Shown in pieces: positions 1-6,370 of a stretch of DNA of 8,191 nucleotides (positions within the stretch are counted from its first letter, which is position 1; each line of letters begins with the position of its first letter). This DNA is from a bacterium (GTDB taxonomy: Bacteria > UBP13 > UBA5359), in NCBI GenBank assembly GCA_028699365.1, contig JAQVUQ010000105.1, forward strand, positions 1 to 8,191. Direction: 5' to 3'. The translations under genes and the position numbers were made by a program. The notes under the pieces are model-generated. The model had not been told where the DNA came from. It saw nothing but the letters and a program-made list of their open reading frames with translations, and did no database searches.

Positions 1-128
1 AGAAGGTTGTCCGAAAACATGTCAAGCAGGGTTGACTTGCCACAGCGTCGAATACCTGTGACGATCTTGACCATGTCCTTGTCTTTGAATGACATCAGTG
101 TATTCATGTAGATATCTCTTGGTATCAT
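1..128 (-). CDS. ATP-binding protein (AAA_14/DUF4143 type), N-terminus only, cut by window edge
   Basis: Reading leftward from the ATG at 128, the frame stays open to the window edge (42 codons). The protein starts MIPRDIY and reaches a Walker A motif, GIRRCGKS, at residues 25-32, followed by TLLDMF. This start and P-loop spacing are typical of the AAA ATPases that carry a C-terminal DUF4143 domain, a large accessory family common in anaerobes and archaea with no settled function. A GAGGTGAG ribosome binding site lies just upstream of the ATG. The gene diverges from the ATPase remnant at 285-1386. That remnant belongs to a different ATPase group (DUF234), so the two are not halves of one gene. 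The C-terminal domain is outside the window, so the DUF4143 assignment is inferred from the N-terminus alone. Confidence 0.8.
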   Translation of the reverse strand, partial: MIPRDIYMNTLMSFKDKDMVKIVTGIRRCGKSTLLDMFSDNL

Positions 129-149
129 AGCGCTCACCTCTTACCTGAG

Positions 150-178
150 ATAATACACGAAAACTTTGCAAGAAACAA
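150..178 (-). promoter_or_regulatory. Candidate promoter for the left-edge ATPase
   Basis: On the minus strand TTGTTT (173-178) and TATTAT (150-155) are separated by 17 nt. They lie in an AT-rich stretch, with the -10 box 21 nt upstream of the ATG at 128. TATTAT matches the sigma-70 -10 consensus at five of six positions; the -35 box is weak. The rest of the 129-284 gap is AT-rich. It also holds a plus-strand TTGACA (214-219) with only a poor -10 (TTTATT, 237-242), which could be a remnant promoter for the decayed ATPase. Confidence 0.35.
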
Positions 179-284
179 TAGTTTCATACTTGTAAGTCAT
201 AAACTTATATTTTTTGACAAGTTTTTGACTTGAGATTTTATTCAAGCAGGATTCTCTTGCCTGCGCTCTTCGATACGCAAAGCG

Positions 285-1386
285 GTGTATCTCATCGGCT
301 CCGATAACGAGGAGGGAATTCTATTGACGTGTATACCAACCTTCACAGATACAGGCCTGGTGGGATACTTCGGGCCTTCGCAGTCAAGCTTATATCATAA
401 TATGCGGCTCGCACACAGGCATGATGGAGGCTCTGGCCGGCGCAAACCAGCCTCTCTACGGCAGATTTACATCGCGCTGCAAACTACAACCTATGGCCTA
501 CTACGACACAGCCCTTTTCTATCAGAATTCCAACTGTACCACCCGTGACAAGCTCATAGCCTACGGCGTTCTTGGCGGAACGCCTAAATATCATGCCGCA
601 TTCTCTCCTGATACTGACCTGGCAGCCAACATTATCCGGCATGTACTGAATCCTGCCGGGTTGCTGCACAATGAACCGGAAATAGCCATCTGCTCAAGTT
701 CTATCAGGGAACCGGCACTCTATAACTCCATGCTGCAGGCTGTCGCCGGCGGTGAGACACGCCGTTCGGGGATAGAACAAAAAGCCGGCGTGACAGCTAC
801 ACAGTTCGGCTTCTGTTCTCAGACTCTGATGGAACTGGAATGGATGGCCAGAGAGAAACCTTTCGGCGAGAGATCAGCCAAGAGAAGCATCTATATCATT
901 GCCGATCACTTTATTCATTTCTGGTACCGCTTTGTATCCGGGCTTGCCGGGGAGCTGGAGTTCAGAGACACCACGGATGTTTATACATCCCGGGTGGAAC
1001 CCTATCTCAACGACTACATGGGCCGTTACGTCTTTGAGGATATCTGTATGCAGTATCTCAAAAAGAATGCCTCAAGCCGGCATGATTTGCAGATCAAAGA
1101 CGCCGGTCGCTACTGGAGTCGCGACGGCGCCGTGGAGATAGACATACTGGGAGAACTTATCGACGGCAGTACCCTGGCATGCGAATGCAAGTGGTCGTCA
1201 TCACCCGTGGGTATAGACGTATACTACAATTTGATGCGAAAGATGAGCCTTTTATCGTCTCCCACAGAAACCGGAAATGTGCGTTACATACTGTTTTCAG
1301 CCGCAGGATTTGATGAGAAGATGATGGAGACGGCAGCAAAAGATGACGTGATCCTTGTGTCCGGTGAAGAGCTTCTGAAATGTTAG
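285..1386 (+). pseudogene. Decayed archaeal-type ATPase with DUF234 C-terminus; N-terminus lost and frameshifted
   Basis: From about 331 the frame reads PSQIQAWWDTSGL, then IIICGSHTGMMEALAG, then PLYGR and AYGVLGGTPKY. This is the characteristic order of the DUF234-linked ATPases, where WWD and cGS-x-x-MM follow the Walker B region. The rest is intact: a winged-helix-like stretch (KAGVTATQFG), YIIADHFIHFWYRF, and a C-terminal PD-(D/E)xK-like signature with EID near 1135-1143 and ECK near 1183-1191. The frame has a TGA at 325-327. The preceding homologous residues (YLIGSDNEEG) lie in another frame beginning at 285, so there is a frameshift near 320-327. No Walker A or earlier ATPase sequence is found between 128 and 285. 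The ATG at 421 would give a 321-residue C-terminal protein, but it starts inside a conserved motif and has no good ribosome binding site. I therefore call the gene a pseudogene. Confidence 0.8.
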
Positions 1387-1409
1387 AAGTTAAGCCGGCA
1401 GAGTGATAA

Positions 1410-2420
1410 CTAGGATCGCCTGGCTTCCTCTATCATAGCCACCATGTTGGCCAATGGAACATCGGCCTGAATGGTGATACCCGGCTCCAGGATATATCCT
1501 CCACCCGCTCCGATATCGCGCTTCAATCTTGCAATCTCTTCACGTATGGCCTGCGGTGTACCCCGCGGCAGCAACTCCTGCGTATTGAGTCCTCCGCACA
1601 GAGTGATATGCCGACCGAAATCCCTCTTTATCTCGGTTATATCCATGGCTTCCGGTTGAATGGGATGCAGTATATCCAGGCCTGCATCTATCATGTCGCC
1701 GATAACGGGATAAATGTGGCCGCAACTATGATGGAACACTTTATGACCGTGGCTCTTGATGCGCCCGTATATTTCCACCAGATGGGGTTTGATCAGTTCG
1801 CGCCAATCCCGCGGGGACATCAGCATGGACGTCTGCGTACCGTAATCATCGCTCAAAGCTATGGCTTCGAAATCAAACCGGCCGGCCATGATATCTATGG
1901 TCTGTAAGATATAAGCCGCTATACCTTCCAGCAGATCGCCCACAAAGTTCCTGTTGAAGGCCAGATCCAGAAGTATCTCCTCCATACCGCGCATGAATGT
2001 GGCCCGCTCCCAGAGATCGCCGGCCCATAATATTCTATAGTGCTCTTTATTGGCACGGCACCAGTCGCCGAGATCTTCAAAACGATACTCCGCCCCGGCA
2101 TCGGGAAAACGATATCCGGTAAGATCGGCCTCTTTCAGGCAAGGCACGACGGGCGAGCCCCTGTCCAGCCGGCTTGTAGACCATGAAACCCCGTATTCAT
2201 CACCTGTAGTTTCACCGTATATTTCAGGATCGGCGTATAGAGGCTTGATGGATTTGGGACCGGACATGCGTATCGGAAAATCAAGCACGTTTTCCAGCGG
2301 GCTGTCATAATACTCTTCCAGGGCATATCTTGCCGGGGGAGTAAAACTGAAGTTAAAGGGAACCCTTCCCGTGTCTATATGGTTTATGATCATTTCTATC
2401 CAGTGCCGGTTATCGGTCAT
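1410..2420 (-). CDS. UroD-family (MtaA/CmuA-like) zinc-dependent methyltransferase
   Basis: The 336-residue protein belongs to the uroporphyrinogen decarboxylase superfamily (PF01208). It looks like the methyltransferase branch rather than heme HemE. It carries HSC at residues 231-233 and a later CGG with Cys275, which together form the His-x-Cys...Cys zinc triad of MtaA/MtbA-type enzymes. These move methyl groups between a corrinoid protein and a thiol or other acceptor. A conserved DDYG lies at 191-194. There is no signal peptide, so it should be cytoplasmic. I chose the start at 2420 because AGGAGGT (2431-2437) lies 10 nt upstream. The longer frame from 2477 would run through that site and the promoter. 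No corrinoid protein is visible next to it, so the substrate is unknown. Its stop is 23 nt from the end of the ATPase remnant, with which it converges; no terminator is visible between them. Confidence 0.85.
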   Translation of the reverse strand: MTDNRHWIEMIINHIDTGRVPFNFSFTPPARYALEEYYDSPLENVLDFPIRMSGPKSIKPLYADPEIYGETTGDEYGVSWSTSRLDRGSPVVPCLKEADLTGYRFPDAGAEYRFEDLGDWCRANKEHYRILWAGDLWERATFMRGMEEILLDLAFNRNFVGDLLEGIAAYILQTIDIMAGRFDFEAIALSDDYGTQTSMLMSPRDWRELIKPHLVEIYGRIKSHGHKVFHHSCGHIYPVIGDMIDAGLDILHPIQPEAMDITEIKRDFGRHITLCGGLNTQELLPRGTPQAIREEIARLKRDIGAGGGYILEPGITIQADVPLANMVAMIEEARRS

Positions 2421-2430
2421 CTTCAGAGCA

Positions 2431-2437
2431 ACCTCCT
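2431..2437 (-). promoter_or_regulatory. Ribosome binding site deciding the UroD-family start
   Basis: AGGAGGT on the minus strand, 10 nt before the ATG at 2420, is a near-perfect Shine-Dalgarno sequence. It excludes the upstream in-frame ATG at 2477 as the main start. Confidence 0.75.
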
Positions 2438-2448
2438 GCATAATATAC

Positions 2449-2477
2449 GTTATACTCCTGGTAGTCTGTCTCCTCAA
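2449..2477 (-). promoter_or_regulatory. Candidate sigma-70 promoter of the UroD-family gene
   Basis: TTGAGG (2472-2477) and TATAAC (2449-2454) are spaced by 17 nt on the minus strand. Transcription would start near 2442, giving a leader of roughly 20 nt that contains the AGGAGGT site. This agrees with translation starting at 2420 rather than at 2477. A second -10-like TATATT overlaps just downstream. Confidence 0.5.
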
Positions 2478-2544
2478 GGAAGACGAGCTGACGGTTATTT
2501 CCCCGTTGCGTTATATGGTGCAACACACCCGGTATTACTCTATT

Positions 2545-2603
2545 GGCAAACATTCGCATCACCGGCAGCGCGTAGCGCTGTCCGGTTGAAGCGGTTGTTA
2601 GCC
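2545..2603 (-). repeat. 59-nt imperfect palindrome resembling an integron attC site, downstream of fic
   Basis: Read on the minus strand, the site begins GGCTAAC and ends GTTTGCC, so the AAC and GTT triplets of attC R'' and R' cores are present at the ends. When the plus strand is folded, the outer arms pair with a few mismatches, including an unpaired patch at the position of the attC central spacer. The inner stems ACCGG/CCGGT and AGCGC/GCGCT close on a 3-nt loop. Two single T bulges, at 2581 and 2587, are both on the R'' side, the arm that carries extrahelical bases in true attC sites. The fic stop codon TAA lies inside the first core, as is common for cassette genes. Against this: both core heptamers depart from RYYYAAC/GTTRRRY, and no integrase is seen. 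It could instead be a transcription-end hairpin, although it has no T-run. Confidence 0.45.
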
Positions 2604-3557
2604 AATCTTCTTATATTTCGTCATTCGTCCATTGCCTTGTATTTCAACCTTTCCATCACTAACCAATTGCTTCAGGTCCCTACTTGCGGTAGCTGTAGAT
2701 ATTCCTTTGTTGAGTCTCATATAATCTTTTCTATCAAACCAATCAGCAAGCACAGAGAGTGCAAAATCCGTACGTTTTTGATAATCAATATTTCCAGGAT
2801 TTGATTCCTCAATGGTCTTTCCCAGTGATTGATTTATGACGTCAAGCATAAATTCAATGAATACTGTTGATTGTCCGGATTTATCTGCCACTTCAAGTGT
2901 TTGATAATATAACTCTTGATTGTTTTTTATTGTCTCTTCTATTGGGACATATTCAAATATTGGACTGACCTCCATTAAGAGCCTTGTCTGCCAGAAACGT
3001 CCCATACGTCCGTTTCCATCTTCAAATGGATGTATAAATTCCATTTCATAATGAAAAACACAACTCTTTATCATATCTGTATCATTATCGCTCGTAATAT
3101 AATCAAATAAATCATTCATCAACTCAGTTACCATTGAATGACTTGGGGCAATATGTTGGACTTTAGAGCCCTTAAGTATTCCAACTTGTTTTTGCCTGAA
3201 TTGACCTGGGGTTTCAATTAATCCATTCATCAGCATTTTATGCGCGTTTAGAAAATCGTTTATTGTATACGGATCAAAATCGATAAGCTGATCATAAGCT
3301 TTTATTGCGTTCTGAACTTCAAGAATATCTTTTTTCGGACCTATGACACGGGAATTCTCTATTAAGGCGGTTACATGTTCAATATCAAGAGTATTTCCTT
3401 CAATGGCTAGCGATGAATGAATAGTTTTTATACGATTCTGTTTCCTTAATCTTGCTTCAGGCTTTACCAATAATAGGGTTTTACACAGACCTAATGCTTC
3501 CGCAATCTGTCCATAGAGGTAAAGAATCTTGTTTGTGATCTCATAAGGTGGTTTCAT
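2598..3557 (-). CDS. Fic family protein (putative protein AMPylase) with C-terminal winged helix
   Basis: This 319-residue protein is full length for the family. Residues 176-187 are HPFEDGNGRMGR, an intact Fic active site with the catalytic His176 and the phosphate-binding GNGR. Residues 48-55, SSLAIEGN, are an N-terminal inhibitory helix motif with Glu53 (class II, self-inhibited). The GQFRQKQVG segment (118-126) is the usual target-binding flap. The last 65 or so residues look like a winged helix. Family members transfer AMP from ATP to hydroxyl groups of target proteins; the target here is unknown. The start MKPPYEITNKI matches the usual family start, yet there is no Shine-Dalgarno sequence. 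The gene is clearly more AT-rich than its neighbours and is flanked by palindromes, which suggests transfer. It has no partner antitoxin gene, as expected for a self-inhibited Fic protein. Confidence 0.93.
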   Translation of the reverse strand: MKPPYEITNKILYLYGQIAEALGLCKTLLLVKPEARLRKQNRIKTIHSSLAIEGNTLDIEHVTALIENSRVIGPKKDILEVQNAIKAYDQLIDFDPYTINDFLNAHKMLMNGLIETPGQFRQKQVGILKGSKVQHIAPSHSMVTELMNDLFDYITSDNDTDMIKSCVFHYEMEFIHPFEDGNGRMGRFWQTRLLMEVSPIFEYVPIEETIKNNQELYYQTLEVADKSGQSTVFIEFMLDVINQSLGKTIEESNPGNIDYQKRTDFALSVLADWFDRKDYMRLNKGISTATASRDLKQLVSDGKVEIQGNGRMTKYKKIG

Positions 3558-3563
3558 ATGCCC

Positions 3564-3589
3564 ATGATAGCATCATTTGATACTATCAT
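3564..3589. promoter_or_regulatory. 26-nt palindrome over the fic promoter, candidate operator
   Basis: ATGATAG (3564-3570) pairs with CTATCAT (3583-3589), and ATCA (3572-3575) pairs with TGAT (3578-3581). There is one mismatch (3571/3582) and a TT centre. The palindrome covers the -10 box and spacer and reaches into the -35 box, an ideal place for a dimeric repressor. The winged helix at the C-terminus of the Fic protein is an obvious candidate to bind it, but this is inference. Confidence 0.5.
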
Positions 3590-3592
3590 CAA
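3564..3592 (-). promoter_or_regulatory. Candidate fic promoter placed for a leaderless mRNA
   Basis: On the minus strand TTGATG (3587-3592) and TATCAT (3564-3569) are 17 nt apart. TATCAT matches the -10 consensus at five of six positions. The -10 box ends only 6 nt before the ATG at 3557, so transcription would begin at or within a base or two of the start codon. This agrees with the missing ribosome binding site. Confidence 0.5.
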
Positions 3593-3596
3593 TATC

Positions 3597-3630
3597 TATT
3601 GTTAGCACCCGCAGGGCCTGGCTAACAATA
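3597..3630. repeat. Inverted repeat upstream of fic carrying GTTAGC/GCTAAC
   Basis: TATTGTTAGC (3597-3606) and GCTAACAATA (3621-3630) are perfect complements around a 14-nt GC-rich centre. The 8-mer TTGTTAGC here (3599-3606) also occurs in direct orientation at 2595-2602, next to the other end of fic, so the gene is bracketed by the same core. No T-run follows on either strand. A much weaker hairpin, 3620-3674, could be a degenerate upstream attC-like site ending in GTTAGCC on the minus strand. Confidence 0.45.
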
Positions 3631-3684
3631 ATTAGATGGCCTATCCATGCCATATTTCGCAAGTATTGTCTGGCGTACAGCAGC

Positions 3685-3728
3685 AGACCGGCTGTCAGTA
3701 CTTCGTTAATACTTTTATCAGCCGGTCT
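3685..3728 (-). repeat. Inverted repeat 48 nt after the oxidoreductase stop, possible transcription end
   Basis: AGACCGGCTG (3685-3694) and CAGCCGGTCT (3719-3728) form a perfect 10-bp stem around a 24-nt loop. The loop contains a smaller AGTA/TACT stem. It lies directly downstream of the minus-strand aminotransferase-oxidoreductase genes, where a transcript end or 3' stabiliser is expected. There is no T-run, so a classic Rho-independent terminator is not shown. Confidence 0.4.
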
Positions 3729-3775
3729 ATAATCCGCAATTCCGTTTACTGAGAATTCTTCATTTCTGCGTGCAA

Positions 3776-4822
3776 TTATCTCACCGCTATCTTACACCCT
3801 GTCTTACTGCTCTCGTAAGCGGCTTTGGCCACTTTAAGAATGAACAGTCCCTCTTCTCCGGTGCTCATGGTAGGGGCCTCTCCCTTGTCTATGCACTGAG
3901 ACAGGTAATCCATCTCGGCCGCATACATGTTGACCGGGCTGTAATCCACATCACGCTTGTCCACATCCAGACTGTCCTTGCTCTGCTGCGGATCATACCC
4001 CTTGGCATCGTCGCTGAGATAAGCCACCATGCGACCGGTAGGGGCCTGTCCGATAGTGCCTTCGGCCTGAATGCTGCCCTTGTTGCCGTAAAGCTCCAGC
4101 TTACCCTGTCCGGCGCTGTCCGGGACGTTGAAGAAGGCGTCTATGACGGCCTGGGCTCCGTTCTCGAACTTCAGCATGGTGGTGGAGCTGTCGTCAACGG
4201 GATATTTGAAGGTCAGCGTATCGGTCATGGCAAAGACTTCCTTTATCCTGGAGCCGATGATATGTTGCAGCAGATCATAGCAGTGAGTAGCCATATCGAT
4301 CAGGGCACCGCCGCCACCCTTATTGGGATCCTGGCGCCAGGCACCCGGCATATCGGGATACCAGCAGCCCAGTTGTGCCCGGGCAAAGACCACCGGCCCT
4401 ATGGCTCCGGCCTGCACCATCTCCCTGGCTTTAACGTTCAGGGCATGATATTTCATCATGTAGCCCTCGGTAAAATACACACCTGCCTGACGGCAGGACT
4501 CTATCATTTCCTCAGCTTCGGCTACGCTGATGGAGATTGGCTTCTCCACCATGATATGCTTGCCGGCCGCCGCCGCCTGCAATACCTGCTTATGATGCAG
4601 AAAAACCGGGGTGGCTATATAAACGGCCTGCACTTCGGGATCTGCCAGCAGATCGGCTTCGGTATAGTAAGCTGCAGCCCCTATCTGGCCGGCCACCTCA
4701 TCGGTAGCTTTCTTATCCACGTCCATGACGGCAATAACTTTGCTGTCCTTGCACTCCGCCAGAGCCGGTATCATCCTGCGCCTGGCAATGCCGCCGCAAC
4801 CTATTATGCCCCATTTAACCAT
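3776..4822 (-). CDS. Gfo/Idh/MocA family NAD(P)-dependent sugar or cyclitol dehydrogenase
   Basis: The 348-residue protein has an N-terminal Rossmann fold with GCGGIA at residues 8-13 and the family-defining EKP at 93-95, whose lysine is catalytic. The C-terminal substrate domain has GGGGALIDMATH, giving Asp176 and His180 at the usual catalytic positions. Such enzymes oxidise or reduce a hydroxyl of a sugar, sugar phosphate or inositol in the cytoplasm; the exact substrate cannot be read from sequence. The start is supported by GGGAGG 9-10 nt upstream. It follows the aminotransferase gene by 100 nt in the same direction. A dehydrogenase that makes a keto sugar for that aminotransferase to aminate is the natural reading (compare NtdC/NtdA or RifL/RifK). 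Catabolic inositol or sugar oxidation is the alternative. Confidence 0.92.
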   Translation of the reverse strand: MVKWGIIGCGGIARRRMIPALAECKDSKVIAVMDVDKKATDEVAGQIGAAAYYTEADLLADPEVQAVYIATPVFLHHKQVLQAAAAGKHIMVEKPISISVAEAEEMIESCRQAGVYFTEGYMMKYHALNVKAREMVQAGAIGPVVFARAQLGCWYPDMPGAWRQDPNKGGGGALIDMATHCYDLLQHIIGSRIKEVFAMTDTLTFKYPVDDSSTTMLKFENGAQAVIDAFFNVPDSAGQGKLELYGNKGSIQAEGTIGQAPTGRMVAYLSDDAKGYDPQQSKDSLDVDKRDVDYSPVNMYAAEMDYLSQCIDKGEAPTMSTGEEGLFILKVAKAAYESSKTGCKIAVR

Positions 4823-4860
4823 CAGATTATGCCTCCCATTTCAAATGCGGAATAACGTAC

Positions 4861-4896
4861 CGGTTGCAGCCTTCGGGAACCCGAAGGCTGCAACCG
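4861..4896. repeat. Perfect 17-bp hairpin between aminotransferase and oxidoreductase genes
   Basis: The arms at 4861-4877 and 4880-4896 are perfectly complementary, with only AA between them. The hairpin sits in the 100-nt gap between two genes read in the same direction, 38 nt before the oxidoreductase ATG. It has no adjacent T-run. It is likelier to be an intercistronic mRNA-stabilising or processing hairpin, or a small repetitive palindrome, than a terminator. Its GAAGGCTG core is also the word that builds the heptad repeats elsewhere in this window. Confidence 0.6.
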
Positions 4897-4922
4897 ATTC
4901 AACCTAATATAAACGATTTTAC

Positions 4923-6203
4923 CTACTTTGCGTAAGCAGCCGCCACCTTGAGGATGGCTTTGGCGATCAATTCCATGTGGCTCTGGTCCATGGTGGGATG
5001 TACCACCGTAAAGAAGGTCCTATCCTCCAGCCAGGCAGCGTTGGCACAGAAGACATCGGCATACTTGACCGATTCGGGATTGGTATACTCCTCGGACTCG
5101 AAGGGGAACTTATGGCTGCCGAAACCGCCGTGCTCGGTGAAGGCCTTCTCCTTGTAAGCCTGCGGCCAGAGCACCGGTCCCACCGGGATGCCCTCGGCCT
5201 CAAGAGCCTTGGTGAAGGTCTTGACGTCGCAGGTCAGCTTATCCAGATCGACGACGATGGGGAAGAGCCAGAAGGCGTTACGCTTCTCATCGTTATCCAC
5301 CGGCAGGTGCAGAAGCTGCGGGCAATCCTTGAGAGCTTTGAGCAGATACTCGCCGTTGGTCCGGCGGTTCTTCAGGTTCCAGTTGTCCAGTTTTTCCAGG
5401 CACTTGAGACCTATCACCGACTGCATCTCGGTCAGGCGGTAGTTGAAGCCCACCATGTTGTGGATATAAGGCAGCTTGGCTTCCAGCTCCAGCATGTTCA
5501 TTCTGTGGCGGACATCGTAGCCGTGATCACGGAAGGAGCGGCAGATCCAGGCCACATCCTCATCACTGGTTACTACGCAGCCGCCCTCGCCGCCGGTGGT
5601 GAAGTGCTTGCTCTGGCAGAAGCTGAAGGCTCCGGCATGACCGATGGAACCTACTTTGCGGCCCTTATACATACCGCCGTGTGCCTGGGCGCAGTCTTCC
5701 ACCACTACCAGATTGTGCTTGCGGGCGATCTCCATGATGGGATCCATATCGCATATCTGGCCGTAGAGGTGCACTGGGATAATGGCTTTTGTTTTGGGCG
5801 TTACCTTACGCTCGATGTCCAGGGGATCGATGGTGTGATCTTCCTTCCTGACGTCGGCAAATACCGGTATGGCACCTGCCTGCAGCACGCAGAAGCTGGA
5901 GGCGATAAAGGAGTAGGAGGTAACGATGACCTCATCGCCGGGGCCTACGCCCAGACCGGCCAGAGCAGTATGCAGGGCGGCGGTGCCGTTGGTAGTGGAG
6001 ATACCGAACTTGCATCCCACCCAGTCGGCAAACTTCTGCTCAAACTCCATACCTTTGGGACCGGTCCAGTAATTGACCTTACCGGCGCGCAGCGGCTCCA
6101 TGGCCGCCTGGATGGTCTCCTCATCGAATACCGGCCACCCGGGCAGCTTTACCTCAGGACCTACTACCGGCGCTCCGCCGTCTTTGGCTAACTTCTCAGA
6201 CAT
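4923..6203 (-). CDS. DegT/DnrJ/EryC1/StrS family PLP-dependent sugar aminotransferase
   Basis: This 426-residue protein has the fold-I aminotransferase pattern of PF01041. NGT at residues 72-74 lies at the phosphate-binding position. VVEDCAQAHG contains Asp170, which contacts the PLP ring nitrogen. SFCQSKHFTTGGEGG contains Lys199, the expected Schiff-base lysine. The N-terminal pattern (DGGAPVV, then PGWPVFDEE) recalls the StsC/AHBA-synthase-like branch that aminates keto-cyclitols and 3-keto sugars, usually with glutamine or glutamate as donor. The length is normal and all key residues are present. The start at 6203 has GGGAGGA about 7 nt upstream. It lies between the ceramidase-like gene (147 nt away, with a repeat element between) and the Gfo/Idh dehydrogenase, its probable partner. 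The substrate assignment is inference from context. Confidence 0.93.
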   Translation of the reverse strand: MSEKLAKDGGAPVVGPEVKLPGWPVFDEETIQAAMEPLRAGKVNYWTGPKGMEFEQKFADWVGCKFGISTTNGTAALHTALAGLGVGPGDEVIVTSYSFIASSFCVLQAGAIPVFADVRKEDHTIDPLDIERKVTPKTKAIIPVHLYGQICDMDPIMEIARKHNLVVVEDCAQAHGGMYKGRKVGSIGHAGAFSFCQSKHFTTGGEGGCVVTSDEDVAWICRSFRDHGYDVRHRMNMLELEAKLPYIHNMVGFNYRLTEMQSVIGLKCLEKLDNWNLKNRRTNGEYLLKALKDCPQLLHLPVDNDEKRNAFWLFPIVVDLDKLTCDVKTFTKALEAEGIPVGPVLWPQAYKEKAFTEHGGFGSHKFPFESEEYTNPESVKYADVFCANAAWLEDRTFFTVVHPTMDQSHMELIAKAILKVAAAYAK

Positions 6204-6236
6204 ACTTAATTCCTCCCTGTTTTTATTAGCTTTTTA

Positions 6237-6370
6237 GGCTGAAGTCTGAAGGCTGAAGTAGTTTACGCTCAGGCAGATTGCTTTAGCCTTTAACTGTCCA
6301 GGACTACTTTTCGGCCTGGAGGCTATCAGGTCGCGCTTGAGCGTTCTCCTTCAGACTTCAGTCTTCAGAC
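6237..6370. repeat. MITE-like intergenic element, copy 1 (about 134 bp)
   Basis: The left end (6237-6270) is built of GGCTGAA/GTCTGAA heptads and ends in ACGCTC. The right end (6339-6370) is the inverted counterpart, GAGCG then heptads TTCAGAC/TTCAGTC. The two ends align over about 32 nt with four mismatches and a 2-nt gap. The interior (about 6271-6338) aligns with that of copy 2 at 7780-7921. There is no coding capacity, so it would need a transposase or other machinery elsewhere. The right end overlaps the last codons of the ceramidase-like gene. Confidence 0.65.

Noticed and set aside
1-1386. The two ATPase pieces as one gene split by inversion
   Set aside because: They belong to different ATPase groups (DUF4143-type start, DUF234-type end), and the left one is a normal gene start with its own ribosome binding site.
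2421-2477. N-terminal extension of the UroD-family protein from the ATG at 2477
   Set aside because: It would be translated through the candidate promoter and the AGGAGGT site that serves the ATG at 2420.
3620-3674. A full attC site upstream of fic
   Set aside because: One end has GTTAGCC on the minus strand, but the other core lacks the AAC triplet and pairing is patchy. It is kept only as a weak hint within the cassette finding.
3597-3728. Rho-independent terminators between fic and the oxidoreductase gene
   Set aside because: The stems are good but no T-run follows either hairpin on the relevant strand, so they are listed as inverted repeats only.
3770-4855. Long plus-strand open frame of 361 codons opposite the oxidoreductase
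   Set aside because: It is the antisense of a gene with clear Gfo/Idh motifs, has no recognisable domain of its own, and arises from codon bias.
4977-6191. Plus-strand open frame of 404 codons opposite the aminotransferase
   Set aside because: It is an antisense shadow; the minus strand carries all PLP-enzyme motifs and a good ribosome binding site.
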